Assembly (NCBI RefSeq): GCF_021228125.1
Contig: NZ_JAJQQS010000005.1
Location: 186,001 to 250,000, forward strand
Direction: 5' to 3'
DNA: 64,000 bases
Source: Streptomyces albireticuli
GTDB taxonomy: Bacteria > Actinomycetota > Actinomycetes > Streptomycetales > Streptomycetaceae
Positions 33,979-43,471 of the stretch are shown here, piece by piece. The stretch's first letter is position 1, and the number at the start of each line of letters is the position of its first letter. The translations under genes and the position numbers were made by a program. The notes beneath the pieces were generated by a model. It was not told where the DNA came from and made no database searches. It saw only the letters and a program-made list of their open reading frames with translations.

Positions 33979-35247
33979 ATGCCCGTAGTGCGCGACCTGC
34001 GTGTCCTGCTCCGACTGCGTGACTTCCGCCGTCTGCTCGCCGTGCGGCTGCTGTCCCAGGCCGCCGACGGCGTCTACCAGGTCGCGCTCGCCACCTATGT
34101 CGTCTTCTCCCCCGAGAAGCAGGCGTCCCCCACGGCCATCGCCTCCGCCATGGCCGTGCTGCTGCTGCCGTATTCGCTCCTCGGCCCGTTCGCGGGGGTC
34201 CTGCTGGACCGCTGGCGACGCCGTCAGGTGCTCCTCCACGGCAATCTGCTGCGCACGGCGCTGGCCACCGTCACCGCCCTGCTGATCGTCGCCGGCGTAC
34301 CCGACTGGCTCTTCTACGCCTCGGCGCTGTCCGTCACCGCGGTCAACCGCTTCGTCCTGGCCGCGCTCTCCGCCTCCCTGCCCCGGGTGGTCGACTCCCC
34401 CGAGCGCCTGGTGATGGCGAACTCCCTCTCCCCGACCGCCGGCACCCTCGCGGCCACCGCGGGCGGCGGCCTGGCCTTCGCCGTCCGCCTCGTCACCCCC
34501 GAGGGCGCCGGTTCCGACGCCGTCGTCGTCCTGCTGGGAGCCGCCCTCTATCTGTGCGCCGGCCTCGGCTCGCTGACCATGGCCGCCGGGCTCCTCGGCC
34601 CCGACGCCTCCGTGCCACGGTCCCGGCTGCGGACAACCCTGGCCGACACGGCCGGTGGCCTGGTGGCGGGGCTGCGCCACCTCGGGCAGCGCCGTACGGC
34701 CGCCCGCGCGCTGGCCGCGATGACGCTGATGCGCTTCTGCTACGGCGCGCTGCTGGTCACCGTGCTGATGCTGTGCCGGTACGCGTGGACGGACACCGAG
34801 TCCGCGGGGCTGGCCCTGCTCGGTGTCGCGGTGGCCGTGTCGGGAGCGGGGTTCTTCGCGGCCGCCGTGCTCACCCCGTGGGCCGTGGCCCGGCTGGGCC
34901 GGCGCGGGTGGATGATCGTCTGCGCCGTGGTGGCGGCGGTCCTGGAGCCCGCCCTCGGTCTCCCCTTCGCCCGCGTACCCATGCTGATCGCCGCGTTCGT
35001 CCTGGGGCTGTGCACCCAGGGCGCGAAGATCGCCACGGACACGGTGGTCCAGGCGTCGATCGACGACGCCTTCCGGGGAAGGGTCTTCTCCCTCTACGAC
35101 GTCCTCTTCAACGTCGCCTTCGTTGGCGCGGCGGCGGTGGCCGCGCTGATGCTGCCGCCCGACGGCCGGTCGGCCGCGCTGGTGGTGACCGTCGCCCTGA
35201 TCTACGCGGCGACCGCGGTCGCCATGGCCCGGCCCCGGCGTCGGTGA
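33979..35247 (+). CDS. MFS transporter
   Basis: 422 residues, about 12 helices. The pattern GVYQVALATYVVFSPEKQA and LLDRWRRRQVLLHGNLLR resembles the MFS group related to enterobactin exporter EntS. No substrate can be assigned. ATG 33979 is the first start after the terminator and is used in preference to an earlier in-frame GTG or ATG within it. It converges on the CCA enzyme gene, with a 52-bp palindrome containing parS between them. Confidence 0.88.
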   Translation: MPVVRDLRVLLRLRDFRRLLAVRLLSQAADGVYQVALATYVVFSPEKQASPTAIASAMAVLLLPYSLLGPFAGVLLDRWRRRQVLLHGNLLRTALATVTALLIVAGVPDWLFYASALSVTAVNRFVLAALSASLPRVVDSPERLVMANSLSPTAGTLAATAGGGLAFAVRLVTPEGAGSDAVVVLLGAALYLCAGLGSLTMAAGLLGPDASVPRSRLRTTLADTAGGLVAGLRHLGQRRTAARALAAMTLMRFCYGALLVTVLMLCRYAWTDTESAGLALLGVAVAVSGAGFFAAAVLTPWAVARLGRRGWMIVCAVVAAVLEPALGLPFARVPMLIAAFVLGLCTQGAKIATDTVVQASIDDAFRGRVFSLYDVLFNVAFVGAAAVAALMLPPDGRSAALVVTVALIYAATAVAMARPRRR

Positions 35248-35250
35248 TCC

Positions 35251-35302
35251 GGATGTGCCGAGGGGCGGTGTTTCACGTGAAACACCGCCCCTCGGCACAT
35301 CC
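35251..35302. terminator. 52-bp perfect palindrome centred on parS
   Basis: A perfect inverted repeat of 26 + 26 bases whose centre is the CACGTG of a parS site. Flanking arms are GGATGTGCCGAGGGGCGGT and its complement. It lies between convergent MFS and CCA-enzyme genes and would form a very strong two-way terminator hairpin in RNA. Confidence 0.8.
35270..35283. other. parS site (perfect)
   Basis: GTTTCACGTGAAAC, the Streptomyces ParB-binding 14-mer, at the centre of the 52-bp palindrome. Confidence 0.92.
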
Positions 35303-35312
35303 ACGCGCTGAT

Positions 35313-35326
35313 GTTTCACGTGAAAC
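35313..35326. other. parS site (perfect)
   Basis: GTTTCACGTGAAAC, 43 bp after the preceding parS, just beyond the stop codon of the CCA-enzyme gene. Confidence 0.92.
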
Positions 35327-35349
35327 CACGGAAGCACCGGCGCGGCACA

Positions 35350-36807
35350 TCAGCCCTGTGCCGCCCACCACTCCTTGAGCGCGGCGACGGCCGCCTCGGG
35401 CTCCATCGGGCCGTTCTCCAGACGGAGCTCCAGCATGTGCTTGTACGCCTTGCCGATCTGCGGGCCGGGGCCCACCCCGAGGATCTCCATGATCTGGTTA
35501 CCGTCCAGATCCGGCCGGATCGAGTCCAGCTCCTCCTGCTCCTGGAGCCGGGCGATGCGCTCCTCCAGGCCGTCGTACGCGCGAGACAGGGCGTTCGCCT
35601 TGCGCTTGTTCCGCGTCGTGCAGTCCGAACGGGTCAGCTTGTGCAGCCGGTCCAGCAGCGGCCCGGAGTCCCGTACGTACCGGCGCACGGCGGAATCGGT
35701 CCACTCGCCCGTCCCGTAGCCGTGGAAGCGGAGGTGGAGCTCCACCAGCTTGGAGACGTCCTTCACCAGCTCGTTGGAGTACTTGAGCTTGGTCATCCGC
35801 GACTTGGTCATCTTCGCGCCGACCACCTCGTGGTGGTGGAAGGAGACCCGGCCGTCCTTCTCGAAGCGCCGGGTCTTCGGCTTGCCGATGTCGTGCAGCA
35901 GCGCGGCCAGGCGCAGCACGAGGTCGGGGCCGTTCTCCTCCAGGTCGACGGCCTGCTCCAGGACGGTGAGCGTGTGCTCGTACACGTCCTTGTGGCGGTG
36001 GTGCTCGTCACGCTCCAGGCGCAGGGCCGGGAGCTCGGGCAGGACGAGGTCGGCGAGCCCGGTGTCGACGAGGAGCCGCAGGCCCTTGCGGGGGTGGTCG
36101 GAGAGGATGAGCTTGTTGAGCTCGTCCCGGACCCGCTCGGCGGAAACGATCTCCAGCCGGCCGCTCATCTCCGTCATGGCCTCGACGACCTCGGGCGCGA
36201 CCTCGAAGTCCAGCTGCGCGGCGAAGCGCGCGGCCCGCATCATGCGCAGCGGGTCGTCGGAGAAGGACTCCTCGGGGGTGCCGGGGGTGCGCAGGATCCG
36301 CGCGGCCAGGTCCTCCAGGCCGTTGTGCGGGTCGATGAACTCCTTCTCCGGCAGCGCGACGGCCATCGCGTTGACGGTGAAGTCCCGGCGGACGAGATCT
36401 TCCTCGATGGAGTCGCCGTAGGAGACCTCGGGCTTGCGCGAGGTCCGGTCGTACGCTTCCGATCGGTATGTGGTGACCTCAATATCGAAGTCCGACTTGC
36501 GGCATCCCACGGTCCCGAAGGCGATACCGACCTCCCAGACGGCATCGGCCCAGGGCCGCACGATCTTCAGCACGTCCTCCGGGCGGGCGTCCGTGGTGAA
36601 GTCCAGGTCGTTGCCGAGCCGGCCGAGCAGCGCGTCCCGCACCGATCCGCCGACCAGGGCAAGCGAGAACCCGGCCTCCTTGAACCGGCGGGCGAGGTCG
36701 TCGGCCACGGGGGAGACCCGCAGGAGCTCGCTCACGGCGCGGCGCTGCACGTGGCTGAGCTCGTTCGTGGACGGCGTGGTGTGGCTGTCATTGTTGGCGT
36801 TCGGCAC
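35350..36807 (-). CDS. CCA tRNA nucleotidyltransferase (with HD domain)
   Basis: 485 residues. The nucleotidyltransferase core has LVGGSVRDALLGR and the metal-binding DLDF pair (LGNDLDFTTDA), followed by RRDFTVNAMAV and the base-selecting block EESFSDDPLRMMRAARFAAQL. The C-terminal half carries an HD phosphohydrolase motif ALLHDIGKPKT. It adds or repairs the 3' CCA of tRNAs. It is divergent from the DUF6049 secreted protein gene (206-bp gap). Confidence 0.95.
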   Translation of the reverse strand: MPNANNDSHTTPSTNELSHVQRRAVSELLRVSPVADDLARRFKEAGFSLALVGGSVRDALLGRLGNDLDFTTDARPEDVLKIVRPWADAVWEVGIAFGTVGCRKSDFDIEVTTYRSEAYDRTSRKPEVSYGDSIEEDLVRRDFTVNAMAVALPEKEFIDPHNGLEDLAARILRTPGTPEESFSDDPLRMMRAARFAAQLDFEVAPEVVEAMTEMSGRLEIVSAERVRDELNKLILSDHPRKGLRLLVDTGLADLVLPELPALRLERDEHHRHKDVYEHTLTVLEQAVDLEENGPDLVLRLAALLHDIGKPKTRRFEKDGRVSFHHHEVVGAKMTKSRMTKLKYSNELVKDVSKLVELHLRFHGYGTGEWTDSAVRRYVRDSGPLLDRLHKLTRSDCTTRNKRKANALSRAYDGLEERIARLQEQEELDSIRPDLDGNQIMEILGVGPGPQIGKAYKHMLELRLENGPMEPEAAVAALKEWWAAQG

Positions 36808-37013
36808 AACAGAAGAGGGTACGTGGCCGCACGCCCCGGGGCCTCTTCGTTACGGGCCCAAGGCGACAGCCCAGGCAAAGCGGGCGCAGTCCGGACAACC
36901 ACCCCGCAGTGATCTTGCGGAACGGTCCGCGGCACTTAGCCGCAGCGGGCCTCGTTACCATTCGTGGACGCACAACCGACGACCACTGACGACGACGAGG
37001 GACGGGCGAGCGC

Positions 37014-39326
37014 GTGGCCGAGGCGGCAGAGTTCCAGGGGACGACGGCCGCTCCTGCCTGCCGGTGGGCCAGGCACCTCATGACGGTGCTGCTCGGGGTC
37101 CTGCTCCTCGTCGGCCTGGTACAGCTGCCCGCGGCGCCGGCGGCCCGCGCCGAGTCGCCCACCTCCAGACCTGTCGGGGTCGCCATCGACACCGTGACCC
37201 CCGTCGCACCGACGCAGAACGACACGATCACCCTCTCCGGGACCGTCACCAACAACAGCGGGTCGACGGTCACCGACGCCCATGTGGGGCTGCGGGTGGG
37301 TCCGCAGGTCAGCGGCCGGAGCGACATCGACGACATCGGCTACCGGGCGGGCTTCTCGCCGGGGACCGACGGCGCGGAGCTCGGCAAGCACACCCAGAAG
37401 ATCGACAAGCTGGCTCCGGGGGTCAGCAGGGAATTCAGCATCTCCCTGCCGGCGAAGGACCTCGACCTCGGCCACGACGGCGTCTACCAGCTGGGCGTCT
37501 CCCTCTCCGGGCGGTCGGCCGACCACCCCTACGAGGGGGTGCTGGGCATCCAGCGCACCCTGCTGCCCTGGCAGCCGTCCGGTGTCGAGGGCAAGAAGAC
37601 GCAGCTCACGTTCCTGTGGCCGCTGGTCTCCGCCACCCACCTCACGGCGCGCACCGAGAAGGACCAGCAGCAGACGCCGATCTTCCCCAATGACGACCTC
37701 GCCGCCGAGCTGGCCCCGGGCGGCCGCCTGAACCAGCTCGTGGCGCTGGGCAAGGACCTGAAGATCACCTGGGTGATCGACCCCGACCTGCTCGCCACGG
37801 TCGAGGCCATGACCAAGAGCTACCGGGTCGACGGGCCGGACGGGAAGGTCGTCCCGGGCAAGGGGCAGGCGGTCGCGAAGCAGTGGCTCAGCCGGCTCCA
37901 GACCGCCGTCGCGGGCCACCAGGTGGTGGCGCTGCCCTTCGGTGACCCGGATCTCGCCTCGCTCGCCCACCGGGGCAAGGACGTCTCCGGGACCCTCAGC
38001 CACCTCCAGTCCGCGACGGAGCTCGCCGCCACCACCGTCGACACCATCCTCGGTGTGAAGCCGCGCACGGACTTCGCGTGGCCGGTCGACGGCGCGGTCG
38101 ACTCCTCGATCATCGACGTGGCCACCTCCGCGGGCGCCCACAACGTGATCGCCCGCAGCGACAGCATCCGCGAGCCCAAGGCCTCGTACACGCCCAGCGC
38201 GGCCCGCCAGATCGGCGGTGGCAACACCGCCGTCGTCGCCGACGCGCGGATGTCCACGGTCTTCCAGGGCGATCTGATCCGGGCGGACAACGCCTCCCTC
38301 GCCGTGCAGCGCTTCCTGGCGCAGAGCCTCCTGGTGAACCGCCAGGCCCCCGACGACGAGCGCAGCATCGTCGTGGCACCCCAGCGCATGCCCACGACGA
38401 GCCAGGCGCAGGCCATGGCCGCCGCGATCAGCGGCCTGTCGGACGGCCGCTGGACCACACCGCTCGACCTGGGGGACGCGGCCAAGGCCAAGCCGGACCC
38501 CTCCGCCAACCAGCAGGTGCCCGGCTCCGGCTCCTACCCCGAGTCGCTGCGCGCGCAGGAACTGCCCACCGAGGCGTTCCAGGAGATCCAGAAGACCCAG
38601 AGCACCCTGGACAGCTTCAAGGTCATCCTCACCTCCGAGGACCGGGTGGTCACCCCGTTCGGCAGCGCGATCATGCGGGAGATGTCCACGTCGTGGCGCG
38701 GCGACCGCAACGGCGCCGCGGACTTCCGCGACGCGGTGCAGTCGTATCTGTACGAGCTGACCCGCCAGGTGCAGCTCATCAAGAAGTCCGACGCCACCCT
38801 CTCCGGCCGCGACGCGACGCTTCCGATCACCGTGCAGAACGGCCTGCTCCAGGGCATCGACGGCCTCCGGCTCGTGCTGGAGTCCAGCCAGCCGAACCGC
38901 CTCAAGGTCGACGCCTCCCAGCCGGTGAAGATCGAGGGCGGACACCGGCAGACGCTGAAGTTCGAGACGCGGGCCAACGCCAACGGCCCGGTGAAGCTGA
39001 CGGCCCGGCTGTACACGGACGACGGGCAGCCCTACGGCGAGCCGATGTACTTCTATGTGCATGTCACGTCGATCACCCCTATGGTTCTGCTCGTCATCGC
39101 GGGTGGTGTCCTCCTCCTGATCCTCGCGGGGCTCCGTATCTACCTCCAGCGCAAGCGGTCCGCCGCCCGTGGGACGGCGGACGGCGGGGCGCCCGGCGGG
39201 GAGGGGAACGGCCCGGGTGACAGCGGCCCGGGTGACGACCGGCCCGAGGTGCCGGGCGACCCGGCACCGGACACCGGATCGGAAAGCACTGACCCATCCG
39301 GCACAGGTGAGAAAGTGGACCGTTGA
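37014..39326 (+). CDS. DUF6049 family secreted/membrane-anchored protein
   Basis: 770 residues. A signal peptide (about 1-45, ending in PAAPAARA) and a C-terminal helix VLLVIAGGVLLLILAGLRIYL with basic stop-transfer KR put most of it outside the cell, anchored by the C-terminus. The first domain is an Ig-like beta fold (NDTITLSGTVTNNSGSTVTDAH). It precedes murJ and the pseudokinase in all Streptomyces order seen at this place, so a role in wall assembly is inferred, not shown. The start is GTG 37014. No catalytic motif was seen. Confidence 0.85.
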   Translation: MAEAAEFQGTTAAPACRWARHLMTVLLGVLLLVGLVQLPAAPAARAESPTSRPVGVAIDTVTPVAPTQNDTITLSGTVTNNSGSTVTDAHVGLRVGPQVSGRSDIDDIGYRAGFSPGTDGAELGKHTQKIDKLAPGVSREFSISLPAKDLDLGHDGVYQLGVSLSGRSADHPYEGVLGIQRTLLPWQPSGVEGKKTQLTFLWPLVSATHLTARTEKDQQQTPIFPNDDLAAELAPGGRLNQLVALGKDLKITWVIDPDLLATVEAMTKSYRVDGPDGKVVPGKGQAVAKQWLSRLQTAVAGHQVVALPFGDPDLASLAHRGKDVSGTLSHLQSATELAATTVDTILGVKPRTDFAWPVDGAVDSSIIDVATSAGAHNVIARSDSIREPKASYTPSAARQIGGGNTAVVADARMSTVFQGDLIRADNASLAVQRFLAQSLLVNRQAPDDERSIVVAPQRMPTTSQAQAMAAAISGLSDGRWTTPLDLGDAAKAKPDPSANQQVPGSGSYPESLRAQELPTEAFQEIQKTQSTLDSFKVILTSEDRVVTPFGSAIMREMSTSWRGDRNGAADFRDAVQSYLYELTRQVQLIKKSDATLSGRDATLPITVQNGLLQGIDGLRLVLESSQPNRLKVDASQPVKIEGGHRQTLKFETRANANGPVKLTARLYTDDGQPYGEPMYFYVHVTSITPMVLLVIAGGVLLLILAGLRIYLQRKRSAARGTADGGAPGGEGNGPGDSGPGDDRPEVPGDPAPDTGSESTDPSGTGEKVDR

Positions 39327-39371
39327 CGTGTAGTGGGGCCGGCCGGCCGCGGACGATGAGGTGGGGTAGCG

Positions 39372-41603
39372 ATGAACGCGCCGTACGACGGTGACCGCGG
39401 GCAGGGCTCGGGTGGTGAGCAGCGGGGCCACTACCCGCCGCCACCGCCTGCCCCGGACTCGCCCCGTCCGGGCCCGTACGCCCAGGACCCCTACCTCCGG
39501 GACGCCTACGCCTCCGAGCCCTACCCCGGGCAGGACCCGTCCGCCCAGGACCCGGTGAGCGACGCGCTGTACGACCGCGCGGCGCACCCGCCGGCCACGC
39601 CCGGCACGTACCAGAACACCTTCCCGCTGCACCAGCAGCCGGCCGGCCCGCAGCACGGCCCCGACCCGCAGCTGTGGGCCCCGGCGCCGGCGCAGCAGCC
39701 CGGCGCCCGCCCGTACGGCGACGAGCCGACGACGCAGTTCGCCGGCATCGGCGCCCAGGCGTCGGCGGACCAGCCCGAGCGTGACGCCTTCGCGCACCTG
39801 TACCGGGACCAGCAGCCGTACGAGCCGCAGCGCCCGTCCGGCCAGCCGATCCCAGCACCGGGGCACTACACGCCCCAGCCGCCGCAGGGCCCCGCCCAGC
39901 CCGGCGCGGAGCCCGAGCCCACCCTCGTCCCCGAGGCCCCCCCGGCCCCGGCCGCGGCCAAGGGCGGCAAGGCCGCGAGCCTGCTGAAGTCGAGCGCCGT
40001 GATGGCGGCGGGCAGCTTCGTCTCCCGCATCCTCGGCTTCGCCCGCAACCTGGTGATGGCCGCCGCCATCGGCGTCGGCACCCTCAACGACAGCTACCAG
40101 GTCGCCAACGTCCTGCCCACGATGATCTACATCCTGGTCGGCGGCGGCGCGCTCAACGCCGTGTTCATCCCGCAGCTGGTCCGCGCGATGAAGAACGACG
40201 AAGACGGCGGCGAGGCGTACGCCAACCGGCTCCTCACCCTGGTCGTCGTCCTGCTCGCGGGCGTCACCACCGCCTGTGTCCTGGGAGCCCCGCTCCTCGT
40301 CCGGATGATGATGCCGGAGAACGCCAACGACCCGGCCCAGATGGACGTGGCCGTCGCGTTCGCCCGCTACTGCCTGCCGACCATGTTCTTCATGGGCGTG
40401 CACGTCGTGCTCGGGCAGATCCTGAACGCCCGCGGCAAGTTCGGCGCGATGATGTGGACCCCGGTCCTCAACAACATCGTCATCATCGCCACCTTCGGCG
40501 CCTTCATCTGGGTGTTCGGCATCTACAAGACCGGGGAGATGGGCCCCTCCACCATCACCCCCGAGGGCATCCGGCTGCTGGGCATCGGCACCCTGCTGGG
40601 CCTCGCGGTCCAGGCGCTCGCCATGCTCCCGTACCTCCGGGAGACCGGCTTCCGGCTCCGCCTGCGGTTCGACTGGCGCGGCCAGGGCCTCGGCAAGGCC
40701 GCGGGCCTGGCCAAGTGGACGCTGTTCTTCGTCCTCGCCAACCAGCTCGGCATGGTCGTCGTCACCCAGCTCGCCACCCGGGCGGGCGCGACCGCGGAGG
40801 GCCAGGGCCACTCCGGCACCGGCATCACGGCCTTCAACTACGCGCTCCAGCTCTGGCAGATGCCGCAGGCCATCATCACGGTCTCCGTGATGACCGCGGT
40901 CCTCCCCCGGATCTCCCGCGCCGCCCACGACGGCGACGTCTCCGCCGTGCGCGACGACCTCTCCCACGGACTGCGCACCTCGGCCGTCGCGATCGTGCCC
41001 TGCGCCTTCGCCTTCCTCGCGCTCGGCATCCCCATGTCCACGCTGATGTTCGGCACCTCCAACATCAGCAGCGCCGTGAACATCGGTGTCATCCTGATGG
41101 CCTTCGGCCTCGGCCTGATCCCGTACTCCGCGCAGTACGTCATCCTCCGCGGCTTCTACGCCTACGAGGACACCCGCACCCCCTTCTACAACACGGTGAT
41201 CGTCGCCGGGGTCAACGCCGCCGGCGCCGTCGCGAGCTTCCTGGTGCTGCCCGCCCGCTACGCCGTCGCCGGCATGGCCGCCTCGTACGGTCTCGCCTAC
41301 GCCGTCGGTGTAGGCGTCGCGTGGCGCCGCCTGCGCACCCGGCTGGGCGGCGAGCTCGACGGGTCCCACGTCATCCGTACGTACACCCGTCTCATCGGCG
41401 CCTGCATCCCCGCCGCGCTCATCGGTGGTGCCGTCGCTTACGGCATCGGTCAGCTGATCGGCCGGGGTCTCGCCGGATCCATCGCCTCTTTGACCGGCGG
41501 TGGTCTGATCCTGATCGCTGTCTTCTACATCGCCGCGAAGCGGATGCGGGTCGAGGAACTGACCGCCATGGTCGGTATGGTCCGCGGACGGCTCGGACGC
41601 TGA
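39372..41603 (+). CDS. murJ: Lipid II flippase MurJ (MviN)
   Basis: 743 residues. The first ~200 are a Pro/Gln/Tyr-rich cytosolic region; the rest is the 14-helix MurJ core (SSAVMAAGSFVSRILGFARNLVMAAAIG, then NVLPTMIYILVGGGALNAVFIPQL). MurJ moves lipid II across the membrane for wall synthesis. The family core is about 500 residues, so the N-terminal region is an actinobacterial extension; in Mycobacterium the extra module is at the C-terminus. It sits 45 bp after DUF6049 and before a pseudokinase gene in the same direction, so an operon is likely. Confidence 0.95.
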   Translation: MNAPYDGDRGQGSGGEQRGHYPPPPPAPDSPRPGPYAQDPYLRDAYASEPYPGQDPSAQDPVSDALYDRAAHPPATPGTYQNTFPLHQQPAGPQHGPDPQLWAPAPAQQPGARPYGDEPTTQFAGIGAQASADQPERDAFAHLYRDQQPYEPQRPSGQPIPAPGHYTPQPPQGPAQPGAEPEPTLVPEAPPAPAAAKGGKAASLLKSSAVMAAGSFVSRILGFARNLVMAAAIGVGTLNDSYQVANVLPTMIYILVGGGALNAVFIPQLVRAMKNDEDGGEAYANRLLTLVVVLLAGVTTACVLGAPLLVRMMMPENANDPAQMDVAVAFARYCLPTMFFMGVHVVLGQILNARGKFGAMMWTPVLNNIVIIATFGAFIWVFGIYKTGEMGPSTITPEGIRLLGIGTLLGLAVQALAMLPYLRETGFRLRLRFDWRGQGLGKAAGLAKWTLFFVLANQLGMVVVTQLATRAGATAEGQGHSGTGITAFNYALQLWQMPQAIITVSVMTAVLPRISRAAHDGDVSAVRDDLSHGLRTSAVAIVPCAFAFLALGIPMSTLMFGTSNISSAVNIGVILMAFGLGLIPYSAQYVILRGFYAYEDTRTPFYNTVIVAGVNAAGAVASFLVLPARYAVAGMAASYGLAYAVGVGVAWRRLRTRLGGELDGSHVIRTYTRLIGACIPAALIGGAVAYGIGQLIGRGLAGSIASLTGGGLILIAVFYIAAKRMRVEELTAMVGMVRGRLGR

Positions 41604-41712
41604 TCCGAGCACAACCATCGCCCGCCGCCGCGTGTCGTGCATAGCGCCGGACTGTGGGCACAATTGTCTTGGCTGTGGACAGCGCGCAACGGATGGGGAG
41701 GCAGGAACGACG

Positions 41713-43446
41713 GTGGCGGAACGGAGCACAGCTGCCGTCGACGTGGCAGGCACCAGCGGCGACAAGCCGCTGACCGCCGAGGCGGGCAAGGCCACGGCCG
41801 ACGGGGCGGAGACCGCGATCAAGCCCGACACTCAGAAGGACAGCGAGCCCGCGGAGCGCCGGGGCACCGCGCGCGACGCCCGATCCCCCGAGCTCCACAG
41901 CGGCCACAAGCTCGCCGGGCGGTACCGCCTGGAGGAGTGCGTCACCCGTCTGGAGGGATTCAGCAGCTGGCGCGCGGTCGACGAGAAGCTCCGCCGCGCC
42001 GTGGGCGTCCACCTCCTCCCGGCGAGCCACCCGCGCTCCCGCCCGGTGCTCGCCGCCGCCCGCTCCGCCGCCCTGCTCGGCGACCCCCGTTTCGTCCAGG
42101 TCCTCGACGCCGTCGAGGAGAACGACCTCGTCTACGTCGTCCACGAGTGGCTGCCCGACGCCACCGAGCTGAGCACCGTCCTCTCCGCCGGCCCCATGGA
42201 GCCGCACGACGCCTACCAGCTCGTCAGCCAGGTGTCCCAGGCCATGGCCGCCGCCCACCGCGAGGGCCTGGCCCACCTCCGCCTCAACCCCGGCTCGGTG
42301 CTGCGCACCTCGACCGGGCAGTACCGCATCCGCGGCCTCGCCGTCATGGCCGCCCTGCGGGGCATCGCCTCGGAGCACCCGCAGCGCACCGACACCGAGG
42401 CCATCGGCGCGCTCCTCTACGCCGCCCTCACCCAGCGCTGGCCGTACGAGAACAACGCCTACGGCCTGCCCGGCCTGCCCAAGGGCGTCGGCCTCATCGC
42501 CCCGGACCAGGTCCGGGCCGGCATCCACCGCGGCCTCTCCGAGCTCGCCATGCGCGCGCTCGTCAACGACGGGGCCACCGCCTCCCGGCAGGAGCAGCCC
42601 TGCGCCACGCCCGAGGAGCTGGCCAAGGCGGTCGCGGCGATGCCGCGCATCCGGCCACCGGAGACGCCCTTCGCGACTCCTCCCGGCGGCTACCAGCGCA
42701 CGAACTACCACCAGGGTGCGTACGGTCAGCCGCCGACGCGCAACGGCGTCCCGGTGCAGCCGGCACCCGTCCCGCCGCCCCCACCGCTCCAGAGCCGCAC
42801 CGGCCGGGCACTGAAGTGGAGCGTCGCGGCACTGCTCATCGCGGCACTGGGCCTGGGCAGCTGGCAGCTGGCGGACACCCTCCTGAAGACCGGCGAGCCG
42901 GACACCCCGCGCTCCACGTCGGCCAACGACGGCTCCTCGAAGAAGGCCGAGCGGACGCTGGCCGTGGAAGGCGCGAGGGAGTACGCCCCGGACGGCAAGT
43001 ACCAGCACGCCTCGGACGTCGGGAACACCTACGACAAGGACGCCCGCACCGGCTGGTACTCCAGCTCCTTCTACAACGGTCCGGATCTCGATCCGTCGTT
43101 CAAGCGCGGCGTCGGCATCGTCTACGACCTGGGGTCGAAGCAGAAGTTCAGCGGCGCCGAGGTGAAGCTCCAGTTCGGCGGTCCCCACACCACCATCACG
43201 CTCTACGCGACCGACGCGCTGAACCCGTCGACCCCTCTGGACGACATGAAGAAACTGGCGTCGTCCGAGAAGACGGACGGCAAGCGCCTCAAGTTCACCG
43301 TCAAGAAGCCTTCGGAGACCCGGTACGTCCTCCTCTGGATCACCGCCATGCCGCACGCACCGGCGCAGAACGGCCCCTACAACTACAGCGATCCCGGCTA
43401 CAAACAGGGCATCAATGACGTGAAGTTCAAGGGGCTGGCACACTAG
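41713..43446 (+). CDS. Membrane-anchored serine/threonine pseudokinase
   Basis: 577 residues. The kinase-like domain (about 60-330) lacks the key residues: no ATP-binding lysine (RRAVGVHLLP), catalytic loop HLRLNPGSV instead of HRDxxxxN, and no DFG. A proline-rich stretch, one transmembrane helix (ALKWSVAALLIAALGLGSW) and an extracellular beta-domain follow. In Mycobacterium a similar pseudokinase is fused to MviN and recruits FhaA to control wall synthesis; here it is a separate gene next to murJ. The start is GTG 41713, with GGAGG upstream. Confidence 0.88.
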   Translation: MAERSTAAVDVAGTSGDKPLTAEAGKATADGAETAIKPDTQKDSEPAERRGTARDARSPELHSGHKLAGRYRLEECVTRLEGFSSWRAVDEKLRRAVGVHLLPASHPRSRPVLAAARSAALLGDPRFVQVLDAVEENDLVYVVHEWLPDATELSTVLSAGPMEPHDAYQLVSQVSQAMAAAHREGLAHLRLNPGSVLRTSTGQYRIRGLAVMAALRGIASEHPQRTDTEAIGALLYAALTQRWPYENNAYGLPGLPKGVGLIAPDQVRAGIHRGLSELAMRALVNDGATASRQEQPCATPEELAKAVAAMPRIRPPETPFATPPGGYQRTNYHQGAYGQPPTRNGVPVQPAPVPPPPPLQSRTGRALKWSVAALLIAALGLGSWQLADTLLKTGEPDTPRSTSANDGSSKKAERTLAVEGAREYAPDGKYQHASDVGNTYDKDARTGWYSSSFYNGPDLDPSFKRGVGIVYDLGSKQKFSGAEVKLQFGGPHTTITLYATDALNPSTPLDDMKKLASSEKTDGKRLKFTVKKPSETRYVLLWITAMPHAPAQNGPYNYSDPGYKQGINDVKFKGLAH

Positions 43447-43471
43447 CGGAGCCAGGGGAGGGGGACCCACA

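Noticed and set aside
36936..41831. Minus-strand frame of about 1630 codons opposite DUF6049 and murJ
   Set aside because: Repetitive Asp/Gly/Arg/Val composition with no domain; the plus-strand genes are well supported.
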